Shown piece after piece: positions 43,848 through 51,988 of a stretch of 64,000 bases of DNA (position 1 is the first letter of the stretch; each line of letters starts with the position of its first letter). The notes beneath the pieces are model-generated. The model was not told the origin of the DNA. It ran no database searches and saw only the letters and a list, made by a program, of their open reading frames with translations. The position numbers were made by a program, and so were the translations under genes. Origin of the DNA: Actinomadura rudentiformis (GTDB lineage: Bacteria; Actinomycetota; Actinomycetes; Streptosporangiales; Streptosporangiaceae); the NCBI RefSeq assembly GCF_008923185.1, contig NZ_WBMT01000036.1, forward strand, positions 1-64,000, read 5' to 3'.

Positions 43848-45689
43848 ATGAGGATGAGATGGCGAAGCCGGCGTGCAATGGCGCTGCTGACGGCCCTGGT
43901 GGTGATCTTCGCGTTCGGGGTCGTGGCCGGTTCCGGCGCCGGGGCGGCGGCGGACCACCGGGGCGATCGGCGCGGCCTGGCAGGTCCTGACGGCCGTGGC
44001 CGAGCCGAGACGATGGTGCGGACGCCGTCGCCCGCGCTCAAGCTCAAGGACTGGGCGAAGCAGCAGATCAGCGCCGACAAGCAACGGCGCAGGAATCCCC
44101 GCGCGACCAAGCCGATCCCCGGCCTGAAGATCACCTCGAAGACGGCCGGCCAGACCGGACTGGCCGCGCGCGCCGCAGACACGACCTCAGCGCTGATCCT
44201 TTACGACACGACCGGACCATACGGGTTCCTCGGCGAGCTGTACGGGATGGCCACCGCCAACCTGGCCGGGCGCTTCGGCGAGGTCACCGCCAAGCCGGTC
44301 TCGCAGTACACCGCCGGCCAGGTCGAACAGCACACCGCGACCATCTACATCGGCTCGACGTACTACGGCGGCGGCATCCCCGACGCCATCCCGGACGCCT
44401 TCTACAGCGACGTCGCCACCACCGCCAAACCGGTCATCTGGATCAACGACAACATCTGGACGCTGGCCAACAAGATCGGTATCGCCAACTTCACGGCCAA
44501 GTACGGATGGGACCCGACCAACTCCTACTTCGACCCGATCGGAGACGTCACCCGGGTCGACTACAAGACCCAGCCGCTGACCCGTACCGTCCCGGACGGC
44601 GGCGACAACGGCGTCCTGCGGCCGTACGTCACCAACCCGTCCCTGGTGACCCCGCTCGCGATCGCCAACGACACCAGCACCACGCCGGCCACGACGTTCC
44701 CGTGGGCGCTGCGGTCGTCCAACCTGACGTATCTCGGCGAGATCCCGTACTCCTACGTGAACGAGACCGACCGGATCATCGCCTGGCACGACCTGCTGTT
44801 CGACGCGCTCGCGCCGAACACGCCCACCCGGCACCGCGCGATCCTGCGGCTGGAGGACATCAGCCCGAACAGCGATCCCAACCAGCTGATGAACATCGCC
44901 CGCTACCTGGCCGGCCAGCGCATCCCGTACGCCTTCCAGGTGATCCCCGTCTACACCGACCCGAACGGCGAGTACAACGACGGTGTGCCTGAGACCGTCA
45001 CGCTGGCGCAACGGCCACTGGTCGTGAACGCGCTCAAGTACATGCTCGCCAACGGCGGCCGCATCGTCGCCCACGGCTACACGCACCAGTACAAGAACGT
45101 GGCCAATCCTTACAACGGCGTCACCGGCGACGACTTCGAGTTCTTCCGGGCGCACGTCAACGTCGACGACTACGTGATCTTCGACGGTCCGGTGCCGGAG
45201 GACTCCGAGACCTGGGCCGACGGCAGGATCGCGGCGGGCAAGGCGGAGTACGGGCCGGTCGGGCTGCCGGTGCCGACGATCTGGACGACTCCGCACTATG
45301 CCGCGTCGGCGCTGGACTACGGCGTCATCAAGCAGCACTACGCCGCACGCCTGGAGCGCAGCCTCTTCTTCTCAGGCCAGCTCTCCGGCGGGCCGGTCGA
45401 TGGCCAGCGCTACATCGGCCAGTTCTTCCCGTATCCCGTCCGTGACGTCAACGGCGCGACCGTTCTGCCGGAGAACCTCGGCAACTACGAGCCCGAGTCG
45501 CAGAACAACCACCCGGCCCGGTTCCCCGCCGACATCATCCGCGCTGCCCGCTACAACCTGGCCGTCCGCGACGGCTTCGCCAGCACCTTCTACCACCCGT
45601 ACTACCCGGTGGCCCCCCTGCGCGAGATCGTCCGCGGGATCCGCGACCTCGGCTACACCTTCGTCGACCCCGCGACCCTGATCCCGTGA
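43848..45689 (+). CDS. DUF2334 secreted polysaccharide deacetylase-like protein
   Basis: A 613-residue exported protein. Its signal peptide (RRAMALLTALVVIFAFGVVAGSG, given in part) ends near residue 35. A basic linker precedes a flavodoxin-like N-terminal domain (ALILYDTTGPYGFLGELYG) and the DUF2334 deacetylase fold (RLEDISPNSDPN, GGRIVAHGYTHQY, TPHYAAS). The Asp and two His of the deacetylase metal site are present. ATG 43848 has GGAGGGG upstream. Divergent from the glycan operon, so it may trim N-acetyl groups of that polymer (inference). Confidence 0.88.
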   Translation: MRMRWRSRRAMALLTALVVIFAFGVVAGSGAGAAADHRGDRRGLAGPDGRGRAETMVRTPSPALKLKDWAKQQISADKQRRRNPRATKPIPGLKITSKTAGQTGLAARAADTTSALILYDTTGPYGFLGELYGMATANLAGRFGEVTAKPVSQYTAGQVEQHTATIYIGSTYYGGGIPDAIPDAFYSDVATTAKPVIWINDNIWTLANKIGIANFTAKYGWDPTNSYFDPIGDVTRVDYKTQPLTRTVPDGGDNGVLRPYVTNPSLVTPLAIANDTSTTPATTFPWALRSSNLTYLGEIPYSYVNETDRIIAWHDLLFDALAPNTPTRHRAILRLEDISPNSDPNQLMNIARYLAGQRIPYAFQVIPVYTDPNGEYNDGVPETVTLAQRPLVVNALKYMLANGGRIVAHGYTHQYKNVANPYNGVTGDDFEFFRAHVNVDDYVIFDGPVPEDSETWADGRIAAGKAEYGPVGLPVPTIWTTPHYAASALDYGVIKQHYAARLERSLFFSGQLSGGPVDGQRYIGQFFPYPVRDVNGATVLPENLGNYEPESQNNHPARFPADIIRAARYNLAVRDGFASTFYHPYYPVAPLREIVRGIRDLGYTFVDPATLIP

Positions 45690-45795
45690 CGCATCGATCC
45701 CGTGAACGCATCGGTCCGTGAACGCACCGAACCCGTGAACGCACCGATCTCGTGAACGCATCGATCCCATGAATCCCGTCGATTCCGTGACTCCG
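45685..45795. repeat. Degenerate 16-18 bp tandem repeat array A
   Basis: About seven units of the type CGTGAACGCATCGATCC, starting at 45685, 45701, 45717, 45734, 45751, 45768 and 45786. The first unit includes the stop codon of the DUF2334 gene. It is too short-spaced and variable for CRISPR. Confidence 0.75.
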
Positions 45796-45848
45796 TCCGA
45801 GAGCCGATAACCGCACATGCACGACTGCTGCTGGTGGCGCCCCGAGCT

Positions 45849-46997
45849 TCAGCTGGGGCGCCACCAGCGGCGTAGGACTTGTTCGGCGGGTTTTCCATGC
45901 GGGCTGTACGAGAGGTCCGGCGGGGTCTCGGCGGCGTCCGGCCAGTCGTCCCACATCCACCAGTGAACGCCCGCCCACCACGGCCGCCCCGCGCAGCTTG
46001 CCAGCAGGGCCTCGTAGGCCGCCGCCTGCTCGGCGTTCCCGTTCGACTTGCTCAGATCCCACGCGTACGGCTCGGTCGTCGTCCCGCGCTGGCTCACGTA
46101 TCCCGCCTCGGTGAACAGAACGGGCCGCCGCCGTTCGGCTGCGAAGCGCCCCACCTTGTCGAGGATCGGCTGCCAGGCGCGGCGCAGCGCGGCGACGTCG
46201 GTGGTGGCGTGCGGAGCCAGCGGCCAGTACGCGTCGATGCCGATCAGGTCGACGGCGTCCCAGAACGCGACGTCCTCGAACTCGTCGTAGTTCGCCGCGT
46301 ACACCAGCGGCCCGCCGAAACGAGCACGCACCGACCGCACCACCGCGAGCCAGTCGGCTCGGTCGCCCGACATCCCGGCCAGCTCGGTCCCCACCGCCAG
46401 CTCGGCGACGCCGGTCTCGCGTGCCAGGTCGGCGTAGCGCACGATGAACCGGGTGTACGAGGCGTACCAGCGGGCGCGGTCATCCTTCCGCGGCCGGATC
46501 GCCGACCGGTCCTGGTCGCCGGGCAGGTTGACGTGCGGCTTCAGCATCACCTTGAGTCCGGCTCGCCGCGCCAGACCGATGATGTGCCGGAGGCTCGCGT
46601 GGCTGGCCGTCTCCTCCGTCGTGTGCAGGTCGGTTGATTGCGGCGAGTCCTGGTACCAGGTCGGATTGAGCTGGATCCAGCGCGCGCCGGTCTTCGCGAT
46701 CGCCTGGACGTAGGAACGCGCGGCAGGGCTCGCGTAGTCGTCGGTGTTCCACGAGGGCAGGGCGATGCCGCGCCGCTCTTCAGCTCCCACTCGGACCCCC
46801 GCCTTCGCTCCCGCCCCCGCCTTCGACCGCGCCTTCGACCCCGGCCCCGCCTTCGATCCCGCGTCGGCGCTCTGGTGACCTGGTCGCGGTGATTTTTTGC
46901 CGGATCCGGGCTCCGAGACCGAGCACGCGGCGACGATCCCCAGGATGATCAACAGGCCGGCCGTGCGGCCGCGCTCCCTCCCTCTCACCCGTCCCAT
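45849..46997 (-). CDS. Lipoprotein glycoside hydrolase (GH113/TIM-barrel type)
   Basis: A 382-residue protein with a lipobox (LLIILGIVAACS). A repetitive Lys/Ala/Gly linker (GSKAGPGSKARSKAGAGAKAG, in part) precedes a TIM barrel. WIQLNPTWYQDS, KVMLKPHVNL, AVGTELAG (acid/base Glu) and PVLFTEAGY (nucleophile Glu) match glucanase or mannanase barrels such as GH113. ATG 46997 lacks a ribosome site; a GTG at 47051 is possible. Probably cleaves or remodels the polymer made by the nearby operon. Convergent with the DUF2334 gene across repeat array A. Confidence 0.83.
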   Translation of the reverse strand: MGRVRGRERGRTAGLLIILGIVAACSVSEPGSGKKSPRPGHQSADAGSKAGPGSKARSKAGAGAKAGVRVGAEERRGIALPSWNTDDYASPAARSYVQAIAKTGARWIQLNPTWYQDSPQSTDLHTTEETASHASLRHIIGLARRAGLKVMLKPHVNLPGDQDRSAIRPRKDDRARWYASYTRFIVRYADLARETGVAELAVGTELAGMSGDRADWLAVVRSVRARFGGPLVYAANYDEFEDVAFWDAVDLIGIDAYWPLAPHATTDVAALRRAWQPILDKVGRFAAERRRPVLFTEAGYVSQRGTTTEPYAWDLSKSNGNAEQAAAYEALLASCAGRPWWAGVHWWMWDDWPDAAETPPDLSYSPHGKPAEQVLRRWWRPS

Positions 46998-47542
46998 TGC
47001 AGCATCCGGATATGGCCTAGGCGTAACACTTTCCCGACCCGATCCGGCCACGGCCCGGGGCGACTGTGACTGTCGAGACAGCCGGTGGTACGGGGAGTAG
47101 CCGCCACTTGCGTGGCCGACCGTGTCCCAAATACCCCCAGTGGGGCCCGCCGTTTGGGGGCCTACAGATCGGCCCGAGTCGATCTATCGGGACGCCTGTT
47201 TCGAGGGTTGTCGCTGGTCCGTGGGGCAACGCGACCTTCCGGTGTGCAACCGGATCTCTGTGGCGTTCGGGAGGCTCGTAGCTGACTGTGGTTGAGCCTA
47301 GCCAGCTTCGTAGCTGACTGTGGTCGATCCAAGCCAGGTATTGGAACTGAGTGCCCGGAATATTCCGCTGCCCTTTATTCCGGCGGTGACGGATCGATTT
47401 ACAAGGCGCCAGAAGGGCTGTTCAGATAGTCAACTTTGGGGGTGTGTACGAGGCATTGGTTTGGCTGTATGTTGCGTTGTGCTCGTCCTCCGGTGGCCAC
47501 CGCGATCGATTCAAAGCCCGTCCCGGGTAAAGGAGGAACGCT
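46998..47542. promoter_or_regulatory. Upstream region of the acyl carrier protein operon
   Basis: About 545 bases separating the divergent lipoprotein gene and the ACP gene. It contains a 32-bp tandem duplication (47276-47339) and an AT-richer segment (47340-47480). AAAGGAGGAACGCT is immediately before the ACP start. No gene recognised; both promoters should be here. Confidence 0.5.
47276..47339. repeat. 32-bp direct repeat upstream of ACP gene
   Basis: Two adjacent copies starting TCGTAGCTGACTGTGGT, at 47276-47307 and 47308-47339, differ at only a few bases. Their position in the promoter region suggests paired regulator-binding sites. Confidence 0.7.
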
Positions 47543-47803
47543 GTGGGCAACGCGACAACAATATCCAACGGTGAGCTTCAAACGTGGCTCATTGACCGGA
47601 TCGCTTTCTACCTCGACAAGCCGGCCGAAAGCATCGACCCCGCGGTCGAGCTGGCCCGTTACGGCGTCGACTCGGTCTACGCCATCAGCATCATCAGCGA
47701 CATCGAAGACCACCTCCAGGTGGAGGTCGACCTGGACGAGGCGCGCCGCCGGGAGACGGTGGACTCGCTGACCGACTATCTGCTCGACCTCATAGGCCGA
47801 TGA
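47543..47803 (+). CDS. Acyl carrier protein
   Basis: An 86-residue stand-alone ACP. The phosphopantetheine Ser is in YGVDSVYAISII (about residue 44), preceded by the expected helix. The GTG start is fixed by AAAGGAGG. Its stop overlaps the first SGNH hydrolase start (ATGA). It is the first gene of a rightward operon with a fatty acyl-AMP ligase and an acyl-CoA dehydrogenase, so it probably carries the activated fatty acyl chain (inference). Confidence 0.92.
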   Translation: MGNATTISNGELQTWLIDRIAFYLDKPAESIDPAVELARYGVDSVYAISIISDIEDHLQVEVDLDEARRRETVDSLTDYLLDLIGR

Positions 47804-48432
47804 ACGGCTGGCCCGACGACTACACCGCCCGCCGTCACCTGGTGGTCTTCGGAGACAGCGTCGCCGTGGGGCAGAACGACCCGGACCCGTCCGGAGGCTG
47901 GATCGGGTGGGCCGGCCGCCTCGCGGTCCACCTGGACATGCCGCGCGGGCACGTCGCGAACGCGGCGCGGGTGGGTGCGGTCATCGCCGACGTGGTCCGG
48001 GACCAGTTGCCCGCGGTCGAGCACCTCAGGCCCGGCCTGGTGGTGATCAACTGCGGCATGAACGACGCGCTCAACGGGTTCCAGAACGCCGACGTCGCGG
48101 ACCGCCTCGAGGAGGTCTTCGACTGGTCCGCGCGCATGGGCGCGGCGGCCATCGCCGCCCCCGTACCGCACCCCCCGTTGCTCTACCACGGCCTGATGTC
48201 CGACTTCAGAAAGAAACGAGTGCATCAACGAATTCACGAGTTCAACGACGCGCTCAGTCGGAGTGCGAAGGCCTCCGGGATGACATTTCTCCCGCCGGAG
48301 GCGGTGCCCAGAGTCGACCATCCATCGCTCTGGAGTCCAGATGGAATCCATCTTAATTCCGAAGGGCACGCCTATGTCGCGGAGGTGATCGCGGACATCG
48401 CCAGAGACCTGCTCAGCGCGCGAACGATCTGA
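47800..48432 (+). CDS. SGNH/GDSL hydrolase 1
   Basis: A 210-residue SGNH-fold protein: block I VVFGDSVAVGQ (Ser20), block II Gly in AARVGAVIA, block III GMND, block V DGIHLNSEGH (Asp and His). No signal peptide, so it is cytoplasmic. Coupled to the ACP gene by an ATGA overlap, so a likely thioesterase or acyltransferase acting on the ACP-bound acyl group. A lipase of free substrates is the alternative. Confidence 0.88.
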   Translation: MNGWPDDYTARRHLVVFGDSVAVGQNDPDPSGGWIGWAGRLAVHLDMPRGHVANAARVGAVIADVVRDQLPAVEHLRPGLVVINCGMNDALNGFQNADVADRLEEVFDWSARMGAAAIAAPVPHPPLLYHGLMSDFRKKRVHQRIHEFNDALSRSAKASGMTFLPPEAVPRVDHPSLWSPDGIHLNSEGHAYVAEVIADIARDLLSARTI

Positions 48433-48540
48433 ACCGATGATCGACCCGACGATCCACGCGAACGATCGATTTCGATGACCGGCTTGGCCGATCTTCGAGA
48501 GCGATCCGAGCGAACGATCAGAGTTCACGATCCTTTCGTG
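48419..48540. repeat. GAACGATC-rich degenerate repeat region B
   Basis: GCGAACGATC recurs near 48421, 48461 and 48511, with many intervening GATCG pentamers, in the gap between the two SGNH genes. Irregular period; the weakest of the arrays. Confidence 0.45.
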
Positions 48541-48597
48541 CGGCGAGCTGAGCGGACGACCTGATCCTCGGGGGACAGTCACCGTCTGGGGTTAGAG

Positions 48598-49476
48598 ATG
48601 AAGAGACCATTCTCCTTCGCCCACGTCACCCGCATCGCGCAGTCGACGATGTTCCTGCTGCTCGCGCCGATCCTGCTCGTGCAGGCTCGCCGGACGGCCC
48701 GCAACACGCCGCGGCTCGACCCGGCGACCGGTGCCGAGACCGGCGTCACCACCGGCACCGCGCCCGCGTTCCGCCTTCTCGTGATCGGTGAGTCCACGGC
48801 CGCGGGAGTGGGCGCCTCGGCGCACGCCGAAGCGTTGCCGGGCTTCCTCGCCGATGCCCTGCGCCATCATCTCCGCCGCAGCGTCGCCTGGTCGGTCAAC
48901 GGCAAGAACGGCGCCACGGTCCGCAGGGTCATCACCGATCTGGTGCCGGCTTCGAACGGCTTCTCGAACGGCTTCTCCTCGAACGGCTTCTCCTCGAACG
49001 GCTTCGGCCCGGACCTCGTGGTGGTCACCGTCGGGATCAACGACCTGATCCGGCGCCGCCCCCTGAAACGCTGGGCCGCCGACCTGTCCGAGCTCATCAC
49101 CGCTCTGCGCGGCAGGTATCACCATGCCAGCGTGGTCGTCGCGGGGATGCCGCCCGTTCACCGGTTTCCCGCGATCCCGCAGCCGCTGCGCATGATGCTG
49201 GGCGCCCAGGCGCGGGCCATGGACAGGATCATGCAGGAGGTCACGCACGCGCACGGCGCCTACCACGTGCCCATGGACGAAGGAATGGCGCGCGACCGCC
49301 GGCTCTTCGCCTCCGACGGGTTCCATCCGTCACCGGCCGGCTACCGGGTCTGGGCACGCGACCTGGCCCTGGCCGTCTCCTCGCCTGCGGCGTACCCCCC
49401 ATGGCCGCCGGCCCCATGGCCTCCACGTTCCACATGGCCCCCACGTCACGTCCATCCGGTGCGTTCGGCGAGCTGA
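48598..49476 (+). CDS. SGNH/GDSL hydrolase 2 with in-frame repeat
   Basis: A 292-residue SGNH-fold protein. There is an N-terminal hydrophobic anchor (STMFLLLAPILLVQA), then IGESTAAGVGAS (GES instead of GDS), NGKNGATV, VGINDLI and SDGFHPSPAGY with the Asp/His pair. A repeated NGFS/SNGFS stretch (residues about 120-136), encoded by tandem DNA repeats, sits between blocks II and III. The C-terminus is Pro/Trp-rich. Probably membrane-bound, facing outward or inward unclear; related in family to the preceding gene. Confidence 0.85.
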   Translation: MKRPFSFAHVTRIAQSTMFLLLAPILLVQARRTARNTPRLDPATGAETGVTTGTAPAFRLLVIGESTAAGVGASAHAEALPGFLADALRHHLRRSVAWSVNGKNGATVRRVITDLVPASNGFSNGFSSNGFSSNGFGPDLVVVTVGINDLIRRRPLKRWAADLSELITALRGRYHHASVVVAGMPPVHRFPAIPQPLRMMLGAQARAMDRIMQEVTHAHGAYHVPMDEGMARDRRLFASDGFHPSPAGYRVWARDLALAVSSPAAYPPWPPAPWPPRSTWPPRHVHPVRSAS

Positions 49477-49478
49477 AA

Positions 49479-49565
49479 AGCGCCGACGTTCCCGCAGCGT
49501 CGACGCTCCCTACAGCGCCGACGTTCCCCAAAGTGCCGACGCATCCCCGCAGCGCCGACGCTCCC
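49479..49565. repeat. Degenerate 17-19 bp tandem repeat array C
   Basis: Five units of the type AGCGCCGACGTTCCC with 2-4 base spacers, starting at 49479, 49496, 49514, 49532 and 49551, immediately after the stop of SGNH hydrolase 2. From 49566 to 49750 nothing further is recognised except the AAAGGAG ribosome site of the next gene. Confidence 0.75.
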
Positions 49566-49750
49566 CCGACAAATGTGCAGGTCTCCCAACGATGCAGCAC
49601 GCCCACACGACGCGGGCGCCCGAACTGCCAGCGCCTGGAAGGCGCGGGTGCTTCGGAGGGCCGGCGTCCGACCTCTGGCGAGTGCCGGCGCGGTGTCGAC
49701 GGTGCCGGCACACCCCGAACGGCGTCGCTTCACGCAAAGGAGCAGCGAAC

Positions 49751-50170
49751 GTGACCGTTCCTGGAACATTCCGTGCCGCGGTGGAGTCCAAGGACCTCGC
49801 CGCGATCACCGGGACGCTGGACCCCGCCATCGAGTTCCACAGCCCCGTGATGGTGAAGCCCTACGAGGGCCTGGACTCGGTCACCGAGCTGATTCGGGTT
49901 CTTCTCGAGGTCTTCGAGGACTTTCACTACACCGACGAACTGGTGGGATCCACCACGGCCGGCCGGCCGAGCCGGTTCGGCCTCCCGCCGGCGCAGGCAC
50001 TGATCTTCAACGCCCGGGTCATGGGCAAGCACGTGCAGGGACTCGACCTGATCAGGTTCAACGATGCCGGACTCGTCACCGGCCTGACCGTCATGGTCCG
50101 GCCTCTGCCCGCGGCGATGACACTCGCGCGGCTCGTCGGAAGGCGGATGGAGCGACACGAGTCCGCCTGA
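49751..50170 (+). CDS. SnoaL/NTF2-like protein of the lipid operon
   Basis: A 139-residue NTF2-fold protein: FRAAVESKDLAAITGTLDPA, IEFHSPVMVKPYEGLDSV, LEVFEDFHYTDEL, GLDLIRFNDAGLVTGLTVMV. The GTG at 49751 has an AAGGAG site. It precedes the acyl-CoA dehydrogenase by 27 bases. Possibly a dehydratase or cyclase of the acyl chain, but no catalytic residues can be named. Confidence 0.8.
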   Translation: MTVPGTFRAAVESKDLAAITGTLDPAIEFHSPVMVKPYEGLDSVTELIRVLLEVFEDFHYTDELVGSTTAGRPSRFGLPPAQALIFNARVMGKHVQGLDLIRFNDAGLVTGLTVMVRPLPAAMTLARLVGRRMERHESA

Positions 50171-50197
50171 CTCAGACCAGCAAGAGGGAGTCGAAAG

Positions 50198-51982
50198 ATG
50201 GAAAGCCAGGTCACCGTCCGCGCGAGATCGGGTCGCGCGGCGCTGAGTCCGGCGCACCGGATCGCCGCCGATCTGGACGCCTACCTCGGTGATCCCATGG
50301 ACGATGGCGCCGCCCCGTTCTCGTACCAGGCCATCGTGGAAGCCGAAGAGCGCGACGAACTGCCGCGCGGGGCGGTCGAGGCGGTAAGGAACTGGGGCTT
50401 CCCCGCGTACCTGGTGCCGTGCCATCTCGGCGGGCGCCTGGCGACGTTGGAGGAACTGTTCTTCGTCACCCGCGGCATCTCGCGGCGCAGCGTCACGCTC
50501 GCGGTGATGTACGGGTCCGGACTGCTGGCCGTGAACCCCGTGTGGCTGTGGGGTGACGAACGCCAGCAGCGGACCGTCGCCGACGGCGTCCTCGGCGGCG
50601 CCCTCGCCTGCTTCGGCGTCTCCGAGGCCGACCACGGCAGCGATGTCATGGCCTGCGAGGCGGAGGCCGAGCGGCAGGAGGGCGAGCTGATCCTGTCCGG
50701 CACCAAGTGGCCGGTCGGCAACGCCACCCGGGGGCGCTTCGTCACCACGTACGCGCGCACTGGCTCCCGGGACTTCTCACTCATCCTGGTCGACAAGGAC
50801 CAGCTCGATCCGGAGACCTGGTTCGTGCTCCCGCCGGTCAGGACGGTGGGGCTGCGCGGGCACGACCTCAGCGGCATCGTGTTCACGGGTGCGCGGCTTC
50901 CGGCCGACCGGGTCATCGGGCGGCAGGGGTCCGGCCTCGTCCAGACGCTGAAGACGCTGCAGATCACGCGGACGGCGATCGCGGCGCTGTCGGTCGGCAC
51001 CATCGACGCGGTGGTGCGGATCGGGATGGAGTACGCGCGCCAGCGCACGCTCTACGGCGCCGACATCTACCAGATCCCGGTGATCCGCGATCACCTGATC
51101 AAGGCGCATCTCGACCTGCTCATCGCCGAGTGCGTCGCGATCCCGGTGACCCGCAGCCTGACCGTCGCCCCAGCACGGCTCAGCCTGTGGTCGTCCATCG
51201 TCAAGTACTTCGTGCCCGTGCTGGGAGAAGAGGTCGTTGCCAGCATTGGCACGGTCCTGGCGGCACGCGGCTACCTGCGGGAGGGCGTCGCCCACGGCGT
51301 CTTCCAGAAGCTCCAGCGCGACCACGCGATCGCGAGCATCTTCGAGGGCACGACGCACGTCAACCTGTCGAACGTCGCCGGGCAACTGCCGTACCTCGTC
51401 ACCTCTCCCGAGGTCACAGGCGAGGAGGACGAGCTGCTGGCGGACCTCTTCCGCTGGACGCGCATCCCGCCCGCGTGGCGCCCCGACGGCCGGCGGCTCC
51501 AGCTCACGAACGAGGGCCTGGACGAGATCGGGCAGCGGTTCGAGGCGACCGCGTACGAAGTCCTCACCGAGGCCAAGGTGCACGCCGCACCGGGCGTGGC
51601 GGAGGAACTCGCCGATCTCCTGTCCCGCATCGCCGACCTGCGCGCCGACATGCACGCGGGCGTCCACGAGGCCGAGGGCGACACGACCTCGGTGGCGGCG
51701 CTGGGACGGGCACGGCGGTACTGCGAGATCCACGCGATGGTCTCGTGCATGCTGACCTGGCTGCACAACCGGGACGACTTCGGAGGGGCGTTCGCCGACG
51801 GGGGCTGGCTCGTGCTCTGCCTGCAGCGCCTCCTGCAACGCGTCCAGCCCGATACCGAGCTGACCGAGGACCATCTGGCCGTGATCGAGGCGGCGATGTT
51901 CAAGGGGTTCGGTGAGCGCCGCTGGTTCTCGCTGCTCTCCCTGGCCGCCGAAGACGCGCCCGACCCGCGGGCCGGGGTGTGA
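50198..51982 (+). CDS. Acyl-CoA (acyl-ACP) dehydrogenase
   Basis: A 594-residue flavoenzyme. Acyl-CoA dehydrogenase signatures: ALACFGVSEADHGSD, TLYGADIYQIPVIRDHL and the catalytic base Glu383 in IFEGTTHVNLSN. About 190 extra C-terminal residues beyond the standard 380-400 form an all-helical domain, as in longer actinobacterial members. ATG 50198 follows GAGGGAG. Between ACP and acyl-AMP ligase, it probably introduces a 2,3-double bond in the carrier-bound fatty acid (inference). Confidence 0.9.
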   Translation: MESQVTVRARSGRAALSPAHRIAADLDAYLGDPMDDGAAPFSYQAIVEAEERDELPRGAVEAVRNWGFPAYLVPCHLGGRLATLEELFFVTRGISRRSVTLAVMYGSGLLAVNPVWLWGDERQQRTVADGVLGGALACFGVSEADHGSDVMACEAEAERQEGELILSGTKWPVGNATRGRFVTTYARTGSRDFSLILVDKDQLDPETWFVLPPVRTVGLRGHDLSGIVFTGARLPADRVIGRQGSGLVQTLKTLQITRTAIAALSVGTIDAVVRIGMEYARQRTLYGADIYQIPVIRDHLIKAHLDLLIAECVAIPVTRSLTVAPARLSLWSSIVKYFVPVLGEEVVASIGTVLAARGYLREGVAHGVFQKLQRDHAIASIFEGTTHVNLSNVAGQLPYLVTSPEVTGEEDELLADLFRWTRIPPAWRPDGRRLQLTNEGLDEIGQRFEATAYEVLTEAKVHAAPGVAEELADLLSRIADLRADMHAGVHEAEGDTTSVAALGRARRYCEIHAMVSCMLTWLHNRDDFGGAFADGGWLVLCLQRLLQRVQPDTELTEDHLAVIEAAMFKGFGERRWFSLLSLAAEDAPDPRAGV

Positions 51983-51988
51983 TCCGCC

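Noticed and set aside
45685-45795. CRISPR array
   Set aside because: Units are 16-18 bp, variable and without spacers, and no cas gene is in the window.
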